64,000 nucleotides of DNA, from positions 217,743 through 281,742 of the forward strand of contig CAKOGP040001903.1 in assembly GCA_933822405.4 (NCBI GenBank), written 5' to 3'. The notes beneath the pieces are model-generated. The model did no database searches. It had not been told where the DNA came from and worked only from the letters and a program-made list of their open reading frames with translations. Made by a program: the position numbers and the translations under genes. Shown in pieces: positions 39,851 through 51,208 of the stretch (the first letter of the stretch is position 1; each line of letters opens with the position of its first letter). The stretch comes from Cylindrotheca closterium. Its lineage: Eukaryota > Bacillariophyta > Bacillariophyceae > Bacillariales > Bacillariaceae.

Positions 39851-42800
39851 ATGACATCACCTTTTACGTCATTGGATGTGAACATCAGCAAGAAGAATGA
39901 GGCGGTGATGAATGCATCATCAGTACCACTATCATCTACCGAGCCGACATCAGTACCTATCAGCAAATCGGATGGGATTGAGAATACTGTTCACAACCAA
40001 AACATCAGCAGCAACAATAGCAACAACAACAACAACAACAGCAACAACAATGGCAAATCATCATCCCACCTGTCATTGTCATCGTTCAGTAGCAAATCAC
40101 CTCTTCCGCCAACAACAGGAAGGATACACACAAAGACAACTACGCAGACGAACAGCATTGACAATAATGCTAATACTGCAGCTGATGAAGTCAACAAACT
40201 ATCCGTTTCTTTTGCGGTAGAAACGACGACACTTTCTTTCATGCTATCTGATGATGAAATTGATGATGACAACGAAGATGAGCAAGACGAATCATCACCA
40301 CATGCAACCATGACTACTACTACTACTACTACTACTATTACGACTACTAATTCACGTCGTCTCAGCGGCAGCAGCATTTTGGATGCGAATACTACCACTG
40401 ACGACGACGATGATGATGATGATGACTTTGGCAAATTGTATCGTCGACCCAGGCGTCAGAGACGATCCGTAGGCTATTACAAGTGGTTGGCGACCAATTC
40501 GCCCAATGAATACGTCGATATGAATGGAAATCCAAGGACTACCACTTTGAGTGGCAATAGCTCTCATTTGGACGATAGTATAGATACCAAATCATCATCC
40601 TCTGAATACGATGAAGAGGAATCCGAATATGTCTTTGATCATGATGAAGATTTAGATGACGATGATGTAGAAGAAAGAGAAGAAGCAACGAGTGTTATTG
40701 TGAATGGTGAAGATAAGACAATGGTGGAGCAGCCAGCTAGTGAGAATGATCCATCCAGTGCTACCAATGAAGCATCACCAAGTATGCCCGCATCTCCGAC
40801 AGTTGATGCAATGCCCCTACTGTCATCTAGTACATCCGAACAAGTGGCATCGCCGTCTAGCACTGGAATTCTGTCTGAACAAGTTGCAAAGAATCAAATC
40901 GTTTTGGCGACCCCACAGAGAAGATCTCCAAGAAAGAGACAGTCCATCATGCCGTCCTTGTCAGAACAAGGTCAAGTGCAAGTGCAAGTGAAAACATATG
41001 CAGATGCAGTCAAGAAAACAGCTCCAACTGCTGTACAATCACCGGTACCATCTTCCCCAGCAAGAATCATCCTATCGGAACCAATTGGACACAACATCCA
41101 AAGAGTGGTCATGACTACTCCAATTCGACGATCGCCTAGAAAGAGACGACCCATTCAACGAGATGAGACAAAGATGGCAATTGACCTTTTGCCTTCCATT
41201 GCGGAACCACCGCAACCGTCAAGGATGGACGAATCATGCAACGACACGAACAGGAAAGATACTTCCACAAGAAGAGCTACTGTCGCAACACAGGATGACC
41301 AACCAGAATCAACGACGGCAGGAACTCCCAAGAAGCAAGATTTAACAAGAGAAGCTTCGTCCACCAATGGAATTCTGTCACAGCCAGGTGGAAGCGTTCA
41401 CAGAGTCATTGTTACCACTCCAATTCGAAGATCTCCAAGAAAGAGACGTTCCATTCAAGGAGATGAGTCGTTCTCTGCAATGCCTTCCATTGCGGAACTA
41501 GCCCCGGCATCGCCAATTTCTGCAAAGAACCAACAACCAAGTCTGTCATCGTCCACTGAAGCAACTATTAATACCAATTCGGAAGGAAACATCGAAAGGC
41601 CGTCGTTTTCCAACGAAATCCTGTCCGAGCAACTTGGAAACCTGCAGAGAGTCATTACTACACCGCTTCGAAGGTCTCCAAGGAAGCGACAGTCCATGCA
41701 AGGAAATGAAACGATGGACTTCATGTCATCCATTGCCGAAGCAGCGCTATCGCCAATCGCAAAGATCTCTTCGCCAGCACAAGCCGTTCCGAATGCCAAA
41801 GGACAAACGTCCAAGGTCACTAAGGAAATGTCGTCAGTGACAAAGACATTGTCAAATGCTACGATCCAATCACCAGTAGACGCGGAAATGAATACTCCAG
41901 TGACTCAGTCACCATTCTCATCAACGTCCCAAGCAAATAGTTCTGCCAAGAAGCATCGAATCGTCACCACACCAACCCGAAGTTCTCCTCGCAAGAAACG
42001 AGCTGTGGAAGCAGGCGAAACCGAATGCGTCATGTCTCCGTTTGCTACAGCAGAATTGTCTCCGATCAAAAGAGAATCAACTTCGCCTACTGTGGCTACT
42101 TTTCAATCTCCCAAGGCTCCTTTCCTTTCACCACAGCAATTGCCGCCAACAAGTCAGAGTATTCAAGTCCAAGATTCGGCTGAATGCGAATCAGCATCCA
42201 CCTCACTGCTTTCTCAATTCACAAAGTTACCACCACCGCCGGAAACTGATACTTCTGTCACCATGGATGTTGATGAGACCATCAAGGTGATGAATGAAAG
42301 CGACTCCTCTTCTACCGAACAGGTGGAATGCACTACACGACTAGATCAAGCACTGGACCATGGCCAAGACAGTGTTGAAAAAGAAGAAAAATCCGAAGAA
42401 GATGATGATGGAAATGCAAGCGCAAGCAAGTCATTTGTACTCGAATACAGTCTCGAACATGATGATGTCCCAATCGATTCTGGTTCAGTACATGTTGATG
42501 AATCATCGACCTCTCCAGTATTGGCATTGGTACAATCCAAATGCTTCAAGGTTCGAATCGTCTACGATGAATCGCCACCTCCACTACCAAAAAGTATTCT
42601 CCGAAGAAAGTTGAGATATACCAAAGCGTATGGCAATGAAGAAGTGGAGATGGATAAGAAGCAAGACGATAAGGTGGAACATGAAGAGGTTGATGAATCG
42701 GACAACACTTCTTCGTATGGAATCACTCTGCCAGAACTGAGGCATCGCATGGCAATCCTTTTTCCAACGGACTACTCTGAACTGATCCAATCGGTAGGTC

Positions 42801-44485
42801 CTTATTGTGCTTGCTAAGATTCGATTGCAATTTAATTTTGCTGATCCTCTTCTTTTCTTACTTAAATTCCAAACCACCCGCAGTCTTGTGATTCAGCCCG
42901 TTTGATAGCATGCTTCACCTTATACAAAGACGCCTTGTTTGTTGAGAATGAATCAATAACGCATCCTCAGCAACAGCCAGCAAAGACTGCTGCTCGTGCA
43001 AGAACCCGACGACGAAGACTATCTTTGGAATGCAAAACTCCGGGAATCAATTACCTGCAACCGATCATGATATTGCTAAACGAACTTGTGCAGCTTGAAT
43101 TGGTTCAGTACCAGTCCATGTCCATGGCAAAAGAAACAAGTGATGCAGCGTCCAACAGCAGCAGCAGTCTGTCAGATGATAAGGAAGGGTCGCACCGAGT
43201 CCATTTTCCAGCGTTCGACGGTTCTGCCTTACAACCTCCCAGCGACGTCATTGTAGGATCCGATCGAGTGCGTGAGGAAAGTATCGAACAATTGACCAAG
43301 GTTGTGATGTCATCACAGTCTCTGTTTGGTAGCTTGATAGACGCAGAAGACCCACCATCTGAATCTTCAGCAACAAAGTTTGATGTCGGTCGCATGGCCA
43401 TTACTGTCCTGCAGAGCTTGGTACATTATCTTCAAACTGACTTTGTCACTCATGGCCATGCGGTTCCCTGTTCATGGTCCTTCCCCTTGCAATCCCATAC
43501 AGTTTCCCGAGTCGAGAAGGCTGCCCAGTCATATGCTCACGATTTGTCTCATGTTTTGAGAAATTCACGAACGGAAGAGACTCCAACATGCCTCACGTTC
43601 CCAAATCCGTCGCACGATGTATCTATTGCTTACCGAATGTCCCAATCCAGAGGTTGTGGCCCATGGGAATGCAGGCTGGCTGACACTGCGGGACAGCAGA
43701 TACGATACTGGCTTCGAACGTTATTGAATCCCATTCCCGATCGTGCTCCACCAAAAAGTGCGAGCAATTGCGCCAAGGCCAAGCAATGGAGACGCCGAAT
43801 CTGTGATATTGTCGCTCTGTGTGTTGAAGATGCTGAACAATCCATGGCCGTGGAAGATGGATCCATGAGTTCGCTTGTCAGTGATGCTCTAAGCTTTTTG
43901 CATGCCCTCTTTGGAGCGTCATCATGGGAAGATTTCATTGCAGAAGGTGATGATGGTTTGGGAGTTCCAGATGGTACCAATACAATAAGAGGCGACGTCT
44001 TCTTTTCGTCCACAATCTCTCTGCGACAGAATTTCATCCAAGAACACCAATGGAATGACTTGGAGGATGAATTGATTGCAGCCACTGAGTTCTTGGCAGC
44101 CATGAACGGTGTTCGCTTCCTTTACGAGCTCTTTTCCATTCTTGTGAAGGAACCAAAGTACTACAAGGTATGGAAGAAGACCATTCAAGAGCTTGCTGGA
44201 ACCTTGGCATTGGTGGACCAAGCATGCATTCAAGAAGAAGATGTTCAGTTGCTATTGTTACGAACTCCACTGGAGGAGATCTTGATAGTTTTGGAAAAGA
44301 TCTCGCAGCAACATTCTACCAAATACACCCAATGTCAGAAGCAGCTGAAGGAATTTTCCAAGCGCTTTGCCTTTGGCAAAAAGTCGAAACGGAAAAAGAG
44401 GCACCAACCCGACTTGAGTTATCTGGAGACTGCCTACGAAGAAACCATGGAAAAGATTAACTTTCCCAGAGCGATGAGACTATAA
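39851..44485 (+). CDS. 1514-residue protein with five TTPxRRSPRKR repeats
   Basis: Two exons: 39851-42793 and 42884-44485, intron 42794-42883 (90 nt, phase 0), joining LIQS to SCDSARLIACF. The N-terminal 330 residues are low-complexity (Ser, Thr, Asn, Asp, Glu). Five diverged repeats follow, with the basic core TTPIRRSPRKR near residues 352, 422, 522, 603 and 706. Each is preceded by ILSEQ-x-G-like sequence and followed by a MPSIAEL-x-P-like one. Each core contains SPRK, the consensus target of cyclin-dependent kinases, so cell-cycle-regulated DNA or chromatin binding is an inference. Near 910 is PPPLPKSILRRKLRYTKAYG. The C-terminal 500 residues are helical and conserved-looking (LVQLELVQYQS, CSWSFPLQSHTVSRVEKAAQ, LRNSRTEETP), with a final basic GKKSKRKKRHQPD. 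I recognise no family. Confidence 0.8.
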
Positions 44486-45179
44486 TAATAGTATTCATGT
44501 ATGTTGTTTCAGTAAATCCTATCATTTATTCTATTTCATTTTGTATTTTAATATTTACTATCGGTATTATTAGAGCATTCATTCTGCGCCTTGATACCTG
44601 CTTCCGAAAAATAAATTAAAATAAGTGATGTGGGTTCTCTGGTTCGACCACTTCGACAAAGAGTGATGGCATCTTTCTTCAAATCGTCTACATCATCATC
44701 GTAGAAAGAGGAGGAACGACAGCTCAAAGGACGAAGATCGATTGAAGATGATCATCTAATACAGTAGGTACAGTAGGTACAGTAGGTAAGGATCAATGAT
44801 TGATTTAGCATCTATTCATGTAGTCCTCCGATTCCCTCCAGTTGCCTTTTTTCTTTTCTCCATTGTATTTTTTCGAAAAGTTTGAACAAAGCGGGTGCAA
44901 CTCCATCCCAATATTATGCAACAACAACAACAACAACAACAGGAGCAGCGTAGGCAGCTAATACAAGTAAAGTAGTAGTTTTCGATAGTGAAATAAGTAT
45001 CTATACAAGTATAATGGTCTTAAGACTCTATCTGTGTAGCATTGCGACAAACAGTTGAAAGTTGATTCCAATTGAAGAATTTCGCCTGAATTCAAAATGG
45101 TGTTGTTTTGTTTTTTTGGTATTTCTTGTTCAGAAGTCTATTTTGTGTTAAGAGTATTGACAGACAAAGGAGAAACTGT
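44486..45179. other. Convergent spacer before psbW
   Basis: 694 bp. Three tandem TACAGTAGG units (about 44761-44789) and a (CAA)n run near 44920. No gene. Confidence 0.5.
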
Positions 45180-45539
45180 TTACTTCTTGACTCCAGTGTA
45201 GTCAATTTCTCCAAAGAAGTCGTCTTCCTCGTCGGCTTCTCCGAACTGTTGAAGCCACAAAGCAAGGATGCCCCAGTGAACAACGAAAAGAACTCCCAAC
45301 AGACGAAGATCATCAACTCCGAACCATTCTCCGGTTCCTTCAGTGGCGACAGCAGCGGTCGACATGAGAGAAGCAGGGACGAATCCAGCAAGAGTGGCAA
45401 GAGCACCCTTCTTGAATTCAGGGCTTTGCATGGCCATGGAAAGAGGAGCCACGGCTTGCTTGGCCAAGTTTTGGCTCACGGGGGCGAACGCAGAAGCGCT
45501 GGCGAAAAGGGCAAGGAGGGCGAAAACAGTCTTCATCAT
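45180..45539 (-). CDS. psbW: Photosystem II PsbW-like protein, plastid-targeted
   Basis: A 119-residue nuclear gene. Residues 1-17 are a signal peptide ([17 protein letters not shown]) followed by FAP, the classic diatom ASAFAP plastid signal. A short transit part follows, then a second hydrophobic segment ([21 protein letters not shown], about 45-65) that should direct thylakoid transfer. The mature protein begins near [12 protein letters not shown], has one membrane helix ([19 protein letters not shown], about 75-95) and an acidic end ([17 protein letters not shown]). The TEGTG start, single helix and acidic tail match PsbW, a low-mass subunit that stabilises photosystem II dimers. The start was placed at the MM pair, not at the ATG 27 codons upstream, because only this gives a proper signal peptide. 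Confidence 0.8.
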   Translation of the reverse strand: MMKTVFALLALFASASAFAPVSQNLAKQAVAPLSMAMQSPEFKKGALATLAGFVPASLMSTAAVATEGTGEWFGVDDLRLLGVLFVVHWGILALWLQQFGEADEEDDFFGEIDYTGVKK

Positions 45540-46091
45540 GGTGTCTTGTAAATTATTTTTTAAAAGTTGGAATAGTCTTTCAAAGGAATGTGTGTTTGAG
45601 GGGGCTTGGCTTGAATTCAATCGTCAATCGCAATCCATTCGATTCCACAGATGCCCGTTCTTTTCGTGCGTACATCTCTCGTAGCTTTGGTACTTACGTC
45701 CGTCATGATATGATTTCAACGATGCCCCTCGCGATCTTCTTGTTCAAGAAAGGAATTTGCTTCTGCAACGACCGTAAGTCCATCCGTATCCTTCCTCAAC
45801 ACCACGTAGATTCTGTACGTAGAATGTGGTTGGAAAATAAAATGACGACACGTAACATTCCAGATTCCACTATTTTTGCAGAACTGCTGACGTATGTCTT
45901 TTGACGACGTGACGGACAGGGATGGACGACTCACTGCAAAGGTCTAAAAGATACCTTATACTGTACATTGCCGTGCTGTGCTGTACTGTACCGACAGGAG
46001 CCACACTTCTCTTGTTAGTGCAATAATGTATGTCAAGTCTAACAAACAGTATTTCTATATCATATCATTTATGATATCGCATTTATCGAAT
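45540..46091. other. Upstream region of psbW-like gene
   Basis: 552 bp, promoter of the psbW-like gene and 3' flank of the HEAGH gene. Several ACTGTA/TACAGT words near 45955-45990. No gene. Confidence 0.45.
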
Positions 46092-47436
46092 TTATCGGCT
46101 CTCAAGGATCGCAATGCATTCTGGAACAGACTTTTTGGCCTTGAATGCTTCCACCAGTTCATCGTACTTGCTACGGTTCTCATTGATCAAGTTGTAACTA
46201 GCCAAAGCACCCCATCGAGTCAAGTCTTGTTGTTTTTGTGCTCCAATAAAGTTTTCACTTCGGCGAAAGAAGGAATCCAATTGAATCAAATCATTGTCTC
46301 CTCCCTTGGCATTACCCAAAGCCAATACTTCTGCGACTGATCCACTCATAGAGACGCACGAGAGTGCGGCAATTTCAGATTCCGAGAATTCACGTCCAGT
46401 GACGGGTCCTTCTTGGGACGGATGGAATTCGACGCATTGGACTCCATTTTCTCCAGTGGCATATCCAGCAATGGGTAGACCAGAGAGGTACCCGCAAAGG
46501 AAATGACCAGCTTCGTGGCGGCAGATGCGATCCAATTGTTCTTCGGCACTGTCGGAAGTTCCTCTGGTCGCTTGAATGGCGCCGGCAATCAATCCAGGTG
46601 CAGTGGATCCAACACCAAGGAATAGGATGGGAATCAATGCCATGAAGTAACAAACGGTAGCTCCAACGTTCTCTGGCAAAAAGCTCAGGGCCAAGACTCC
46701 CAATACACTTGCCCCCAACGTTACTCCGAGGGTGGCATATTTGAAATCGTCCAAGCTGACATCGAGCTCGCCACCAAATCCTAGATTCTCGGCTGTTAGT
46801 TTCCCACCCGTACGGCTTTCCAAATTTTGCAGAGAGACTGGGAACGGACGAAGGGCGACGGACGTGGCAGCATTGGCAGAGTTCCATAATTTCAAATCAC
46901 CAGATTCGACCAAGGCATCCAAGGCGGTGGTTTGACGTTTGGCAACATTGTTGTTGTTGTTGTTGTTGTTGTTATTATTATTATCGTCATCGCCAGAAGA
47001 ACCTTCTTGTTCGAATGGAATTCCTTGGACGGATTTCAAAAGATCATCGACCGAAGCAGTTTCCTTCACTTGGGTCATTGTGGCAGTGGCAGTCATGGAC
47101 TCGTCATCTTTTCCAAGTTCCTATTTATATATATAATGATACATGATATGTGAGATGTGATGATTGTGTGAGAGGGTTGGGGTTAGGGATGGCATAGTCG
47201 TGGTGTGGACAATGTAGTACTGCTACTAATACTAATAATAACAGGTATTGTTCTTTGACAGACAAGAAACCATCACATGCCGTTGACAAAATGACAACTT
47301 TGTGTCATTTTTTGTCACGGTTTGTCATTATTTCCATACTAAAACCTACCTTGGAAAGTCTGGCAGCATCTTCTCGTGCCTTGGCAGCTTGAGCACGGAG
47401 CTTATCCACTTCGGATTGTTGTTGTTGTGGTTGTGG

Positions 47437-47474
<38 letters not shown>

Positions 47475-47649
47475 GACCATCTTCTGCCATTTTCAAGGAC
47501 GACGAAGACGAGGATGGAATGATGTTATTGGATCGATGGTGGATGACCGAACGAAGAGATGACGATTGAGAAGAAGCCGGAGATTGAAAGGCAGTGGCAC
47601 AGCAGGTTGCTGTGGCAAGGAGAATGAGGGCGCTGCTTGTGAACTTCAT
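46092..47649 (-). CDS. Plastid membrane protein with HEAGH motif (FtsH-protease-like)
   Basis: A 442-residue protein in two exons: 47649-47350 and 47120-46092, intron 47349-47121 (229 nt, phase 0), joining ARLSK to ELGKDD. The N-terminus (MKFTSSALILLATATCCATAFQ) is a signal peptide with an AFQ site, so plastid import is expected. A polyQ run (13) lies near residue 60 and a polyN run (12) near 150. Two hydrophobic segments follow (about 229-250 and 254-272), then RICRHEAGHFLCGYLSGLPIAGY with HEAGH at 302-306, the zinc motif of M41 (FtsH-type) peptidases. No AAA ATPase domain is present, as in the plant chloroplast VIR3-like group. The C-terminus LDSFFRRSENFIGAQKQQDLTRWGAL fits the M41 helical part. 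Whether it cuts proteins is unknown. Confidence 0.82.
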
Positions 47650-48321
47650 GTTGTCTGTATTTTGTATTTTGCGTGTTGTAGGTATTATGACTTTCGATTT
47701 GCTTGCTTTCGGCTAACTGCTGACTGCTCTGACACTTTACGGTCACGTTGTTGCCGGAATGATGATTCGAATGATGTGTTGGTATGGGAAGAGGTGGTAT
47801 CTTAAGTGTGATACGTCACTCATCGACTCGAATGAGTCGAGTCGTCAATTCGAGAACTAAGCAAGGCGCAGTAGAGATAAGAAGAGTACCAGGTACAGTA
47901 TAGTGATGCTGAACTCCACTGTATTTCTAGTATGTGCATGCTGAATGAAATGTGATAGTGTCATTGCTTGATCTACTCTACCGTACTACATGATACAATG
48001 TTGGTTGCGCCGCATATTCCTATGCTTTCAGTATTCATTGCTTTGACTTTTTGCTCGTGGCCTATTCTTGCTCACGTCACAAATGACACCAATGGCACTG
48101 GCAGTCGTGCTATACTGTACAAGAAGAAGAACCCGGCTAGCTAGTACAGTACTGTAGCTAGGAACTGATGGTGTTGTGGTACAGTACTTGGGAGATATTG
48201 ACAATAAATTTACAGTCCTCGCCTCGCTTGATTATGCACATTCTTGTATCCGGTTCATTCATATATTATTCTCCCCGGGCAGCATGCGAGCACTAAGGTG
48301 GTTTTAGTTTTGGGTGTACTT
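47650..48321. other. Spacer between HEAGH gene and Gly/Met-rich gene
   Basis: 672 bp, promoter of the HEAGH gene. Clusters of TACAGTA-like words around 48110-48190. No gene. Confidence 0.45.
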
Positions 48322-49581
48322 TTACCAAAAACCCCCACCACCTGGACCACCTGGAAATGGCTCAGCACCAAAATGTTGTCCTTGTCCTTGCATTTGCATA
48401 GGATCCATGCCCCATTGTTGTTGTTGTTGTTGTGGCTGTTGTTGTCCAAAGCCTGCTCCTCCTGGTGGTGGACCGCCGTAACCATATCCTTCACGTCCCC
48501 AACGTTCGCCACCAGGGCCCATTCCCATTTGTTGGAATCCCCATTCTCCACCACGTGGCGGCATGTTCATACCCATACCCATACCCATGGTGCCGCCATT
48601 CATTCCAGGTTCCATCATACCATTCATTCCAGGTTCCATCATACCATTCATTCCGCCACCATTATAGGGCATGGGATATTCTTGTTGACCATATCCACCA
48701 GCACCACGGCCACCCATCATGCCTCCTGGTGGTGGCATCATTTCATTCATGAGAGAAGGAAAGTCATTCTCTCGCATGCCATAGCCACCGCCACCACCAC
48801 CATCACCATATCTACCACGAGCCCCTTGACCATATGGACGATCCATGCGACGGTCGCCAAAGTCACCACCATTCATGCCACCACCACCATGATTATTATT
48901 ATTATTACTATTGTAATAATTTTGAGCATTGGATTGAAAGGGCGGAATGCCTCCAATTCCATTGGTTCGCATATCTTGCATCGAAGGCATCGCTTCGTGA
49001 TCAATGACATCATTGCCCTGTGGAAAGCCATTAATGTCAGACCAATAGACATTCTGAGTACCGTAATCGGAATAGTCAGAAGAAGAAGACGACGACGACG
49101 ATGCTGCCGAAGCAAACGACGACGATGACGATGACGACGACGGTGAGGACCGAAACAACGGAGGAGAGCTCAACGAACGAGCCGATTTATGATGCGGAAC
49201 GCCCGCATCATGATAATAAGGTTTTGGCACTGTTCGGAATCTGTTTCCCAGCGACATTGGACGATCGTTGCTGTTATAATTGCCATGACTAGCGCCTTGA
49301 CTGTCCATGTGATCCAGGTTGGGATTGTGAAAGTGAAGCGACGTCAAAGAGTCGGACTTTGCTTTGTTGCTTGTGCCAATGCTTGTGCTTGTGCTAATGC
49401 TAATGCTTGTGCTTGTGCTTGTGCTTGTGCTAGGAGAAAGCAAAGCTGAAGCCAGTGTTGGCATCAAAAGGCTCAGAATGGCACATCTTGTGACGACTGT
49501 GATGACATTCATGTTCATGTTCATGTTCATGTTCATGTTGTTCATGTTCATGTTGTTCTTCTTTTGTTTACTTGACAACAT
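48322..49581 (-). CDS. Secreted Gly/Met/Gln-rich low-complexity protein
   Basis: A 419-residue single-exon ORF. The first 25 residues are an odd N-M repeat (from a CATGAA hexamer array), followed by a hydrophobic core (VITVVTRCAILSLLMPTLASA) that would act as a signal peptide if the start is further in. Then follow a Ser/Thr repeat, poly-Ser, an NNNNN stretch, and a long Gly/Met/Pro/Gln-rich part with tandem EPGMNGMM units, GMGMGMNMPPRGGEWGF, GYGYGGPPPGGAGFG and a polyQ run. It ends FPGGPGGGGFW. Composition is typical of structural or phase-separating secreted proteins; a cell-wall or silica-associated role is possible but not shown. The uninterrupted frame of 1.26 kb over varied repeats supports coding. 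Confidence 0.6.
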   Translation of the reverse strand: MLSSKQKKNNMNMNNMNMNMNMNMNVITVVTRCAILSLLMPTLASALLSPSTSTSTSTSISISTSTSIGTSNKAKSDSLTSLHFHNPNLDHMDSQGASHGNYNSNDRPMSLGNRFRTVPKPYYHDAGVPHHKSARSLSSPPLFRSSPSSSSSSSSFASAASSSSSSSSDYSDYGTQNVYWSDINGFPQGNDVIDHEAMPSMQDMRTNGIGGIPPFQSNAQNYYNSNNNNNHGGGGMNGGDFGDRRMDRPYGQGARGRYGDGGGGGGYGMRENDFPSLMNEMMPPPGGMMGGRGAGGYGQQEYPMPYNGGGMNGMMEPGMNGMMEPGMNGGTMGMGMGMNMPPRGGEWGFQQMGMGPGGERWGREGYGYGGPPPGGAGFGQQQPQQQQQQWGMDPMQMQGQGQHFGAEPFPGGPGGGGFW

Positions 49582-50088
49582 TGCGATAGTACAATCAATG
49601 GTGACAGTACAGTACTACTTACTGTACTCTGTACTCTGTATTTGTATTTGTATAGATCAGAAGAAGAGTTTTCTTGTCAAACGCACAATCTTCCAAAGAG
49701 AAGGAATTTTGCATCAAGCTGTTATCTTCAGCTTGCGCCCGCCAACTGAAAAAGATGAAAAAACATCACACAGATGTGCGTGCATGCAGGCGCATCAGAC
49801 AGGTGACAGAGGTGATGGATGCACGATGAGACGTTCGACGTGGCATGAAGAACAGTTCGGATGGACCAATGAGAACTGACCGCCAAAACAAAGAAACTAG
49901 TTCTGGACGTTCCGATGGACGCGACCTCAATTGCGATATATACACTTTCAAGACTGAAGACAAATCAAATGTTCATGGTCGCCACTGCGAGTTTTTTATC
50001 GCCAATCGAGAGAAAACACGAATACCCCCCCACACTCTCTCACACGATAACAATCTCCATCAAAATCACATACTTCCAAACCACAATC
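49582..50088. other. Divergent spacer
   Basis: 507 bp between opposite starts. Several TACAGTACTACT / ACTGTACTCTGTACTC words near 49605-49640. No gene. Confidence 0.4.
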
Positions 50089-50700
50089 ATGACAATGAAA
50101 CCAGAAAATGATCCAACTGGACCCATTGATATGGATACCTGTGAGCCATGGGAGGAAACAAACGAAAACGAAGAAGAGCAAAAACACTTAAAGGGTGATA
50201 ATCATCATGAGGAGGAGGACGAACCAAAACACCAACAACAACAACAACAAGTAATCAAGAAGAAAGAATACACCAAGACATCATCCCGGCCGTTTGGATC
50301 TGCTTTCAAACATTTGATCAAGACCAAGCGATTATCTATATTATTAAAGCGTATCACAAAGCATCATGTCGATCATGGAAACACCACGGACAGTGACATG
50401 TCCATGTCATCGGGACCAACTACGTTTGATCATGCTGAAGATCCTACTACTATGATTGAGAATAATGAACCACCCGTTTTCCATTACAAGGAAGGCATCA
50501 AGTCGCCCTTGTTGAAGAATGTGGACACAAGTCTATACGACAATAGACTGCTTTCTCCTTCCATTGTGGTCGATCAACAACAACAACAACAACAACAACA
50601 ACATCATCATCAACTAGGTATCAATAACAAGCAGCGTCAGCACCAGCAGCCATCATTCCGCCATTACCTGCCCATGGATGGCATGGTCGTAGCACTCTAA
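50089..50700 (+). CDS. Charged low-complexity protein, unrecognised
   Basis: A 203-residue single-exon ORF starting at the MTMKPENDPTGP methionine. It is acidic at the N-terminus (ETNENEEEQKH, HHEEEDEPKH), has a polyQ run, then a basic central segment FGSAFKHLIKTKRLSILLKRITKHH that could form an amphipathic helix, then DDS- and T-rich stretches with GIKSPLLKNVDTSLYDNRLLSPSIVVD, a second polyQ run and SFRHYLPMDGMVVAL at the end. No signal peptide or known domain. The ATG at 50089 is preferred because the upstream extension to 49915 has no coding character. Function unknown. Confidence 0.5.
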   Translation: MTMKPENDPTGPIDMDTCEPWEETNENEEEQKHLKGDNHHEEEDEPKHQQQQQQVIKKKEYTKTSSRPFGSAFKHLIKTKRLSILLKRITKHHVDHGNTTDSDMSMSSGPTTFDHAEDPTTMIENNEPPVFHYKEGIKSPLLKNVDTSLYDNRLLSPSIVVDQQQQQQQQQHHHQLGINNKQRQHQQPSFRHYLPMDGMVVAL

Positions 50701-51208
50701 AAGGTGCATAGATACGCTCTGATACGGTAGATGCACTATTCATAGCATCAAATGACTTCTCTCCCAAGAGCTGGGAGGCAGACTGGTCTATTTTTAACTT
50801 TTTTAGCAATGCAGCAATACGATGATTGTACAATACTATAGTACACGTGTACAGGGTACAGGCATACAAGGCCAGTGCACACATCAGCACATTATTCAAA
50901 TAGTCAATAATCCTGAAACATGGAACCAGCATGATATCTCAGAGACAATGTCACCGTGTCAATGTGGGCGGTAAGAAGCTCAAGGAAGGTATGCCAATCT
51001 TGGCGTTCATTTCAAAAATATACTGTATTCTATTATTATATTGTACAAAAGTTATTTACACATACCGGTATCACTCGATTTCGCCAAGATAATCGAATGG
51101 AATCGAATCGAATCGAACACTCACTTCAGGCGTTCAAGCGCCCGACTTCAGGAAAGGGTTTCCTGCATCTTCTTCTTCTTCTTCTTCAAAAAAAAGTCCT
51201 GCCAAAAC
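50701..51208. other. Convergent spacer
   Basis: 508 bp. TACCGGTA at 51063, a GAATC repeat (GAATGGAATCGAATCGAATC) near 51097 and a TTC run at 51170. No gene. Confidence 0.45.

Noticed and set aside
48244..49128. Plus-strand ORF of 294 codons, His/Thr/Ile-rich
   Set aside because: Antisense of the Gly/Met-rich gene; repeats open several frames. The minus frame has a hydrophobic leader and organised repeats, the plus frame does not.
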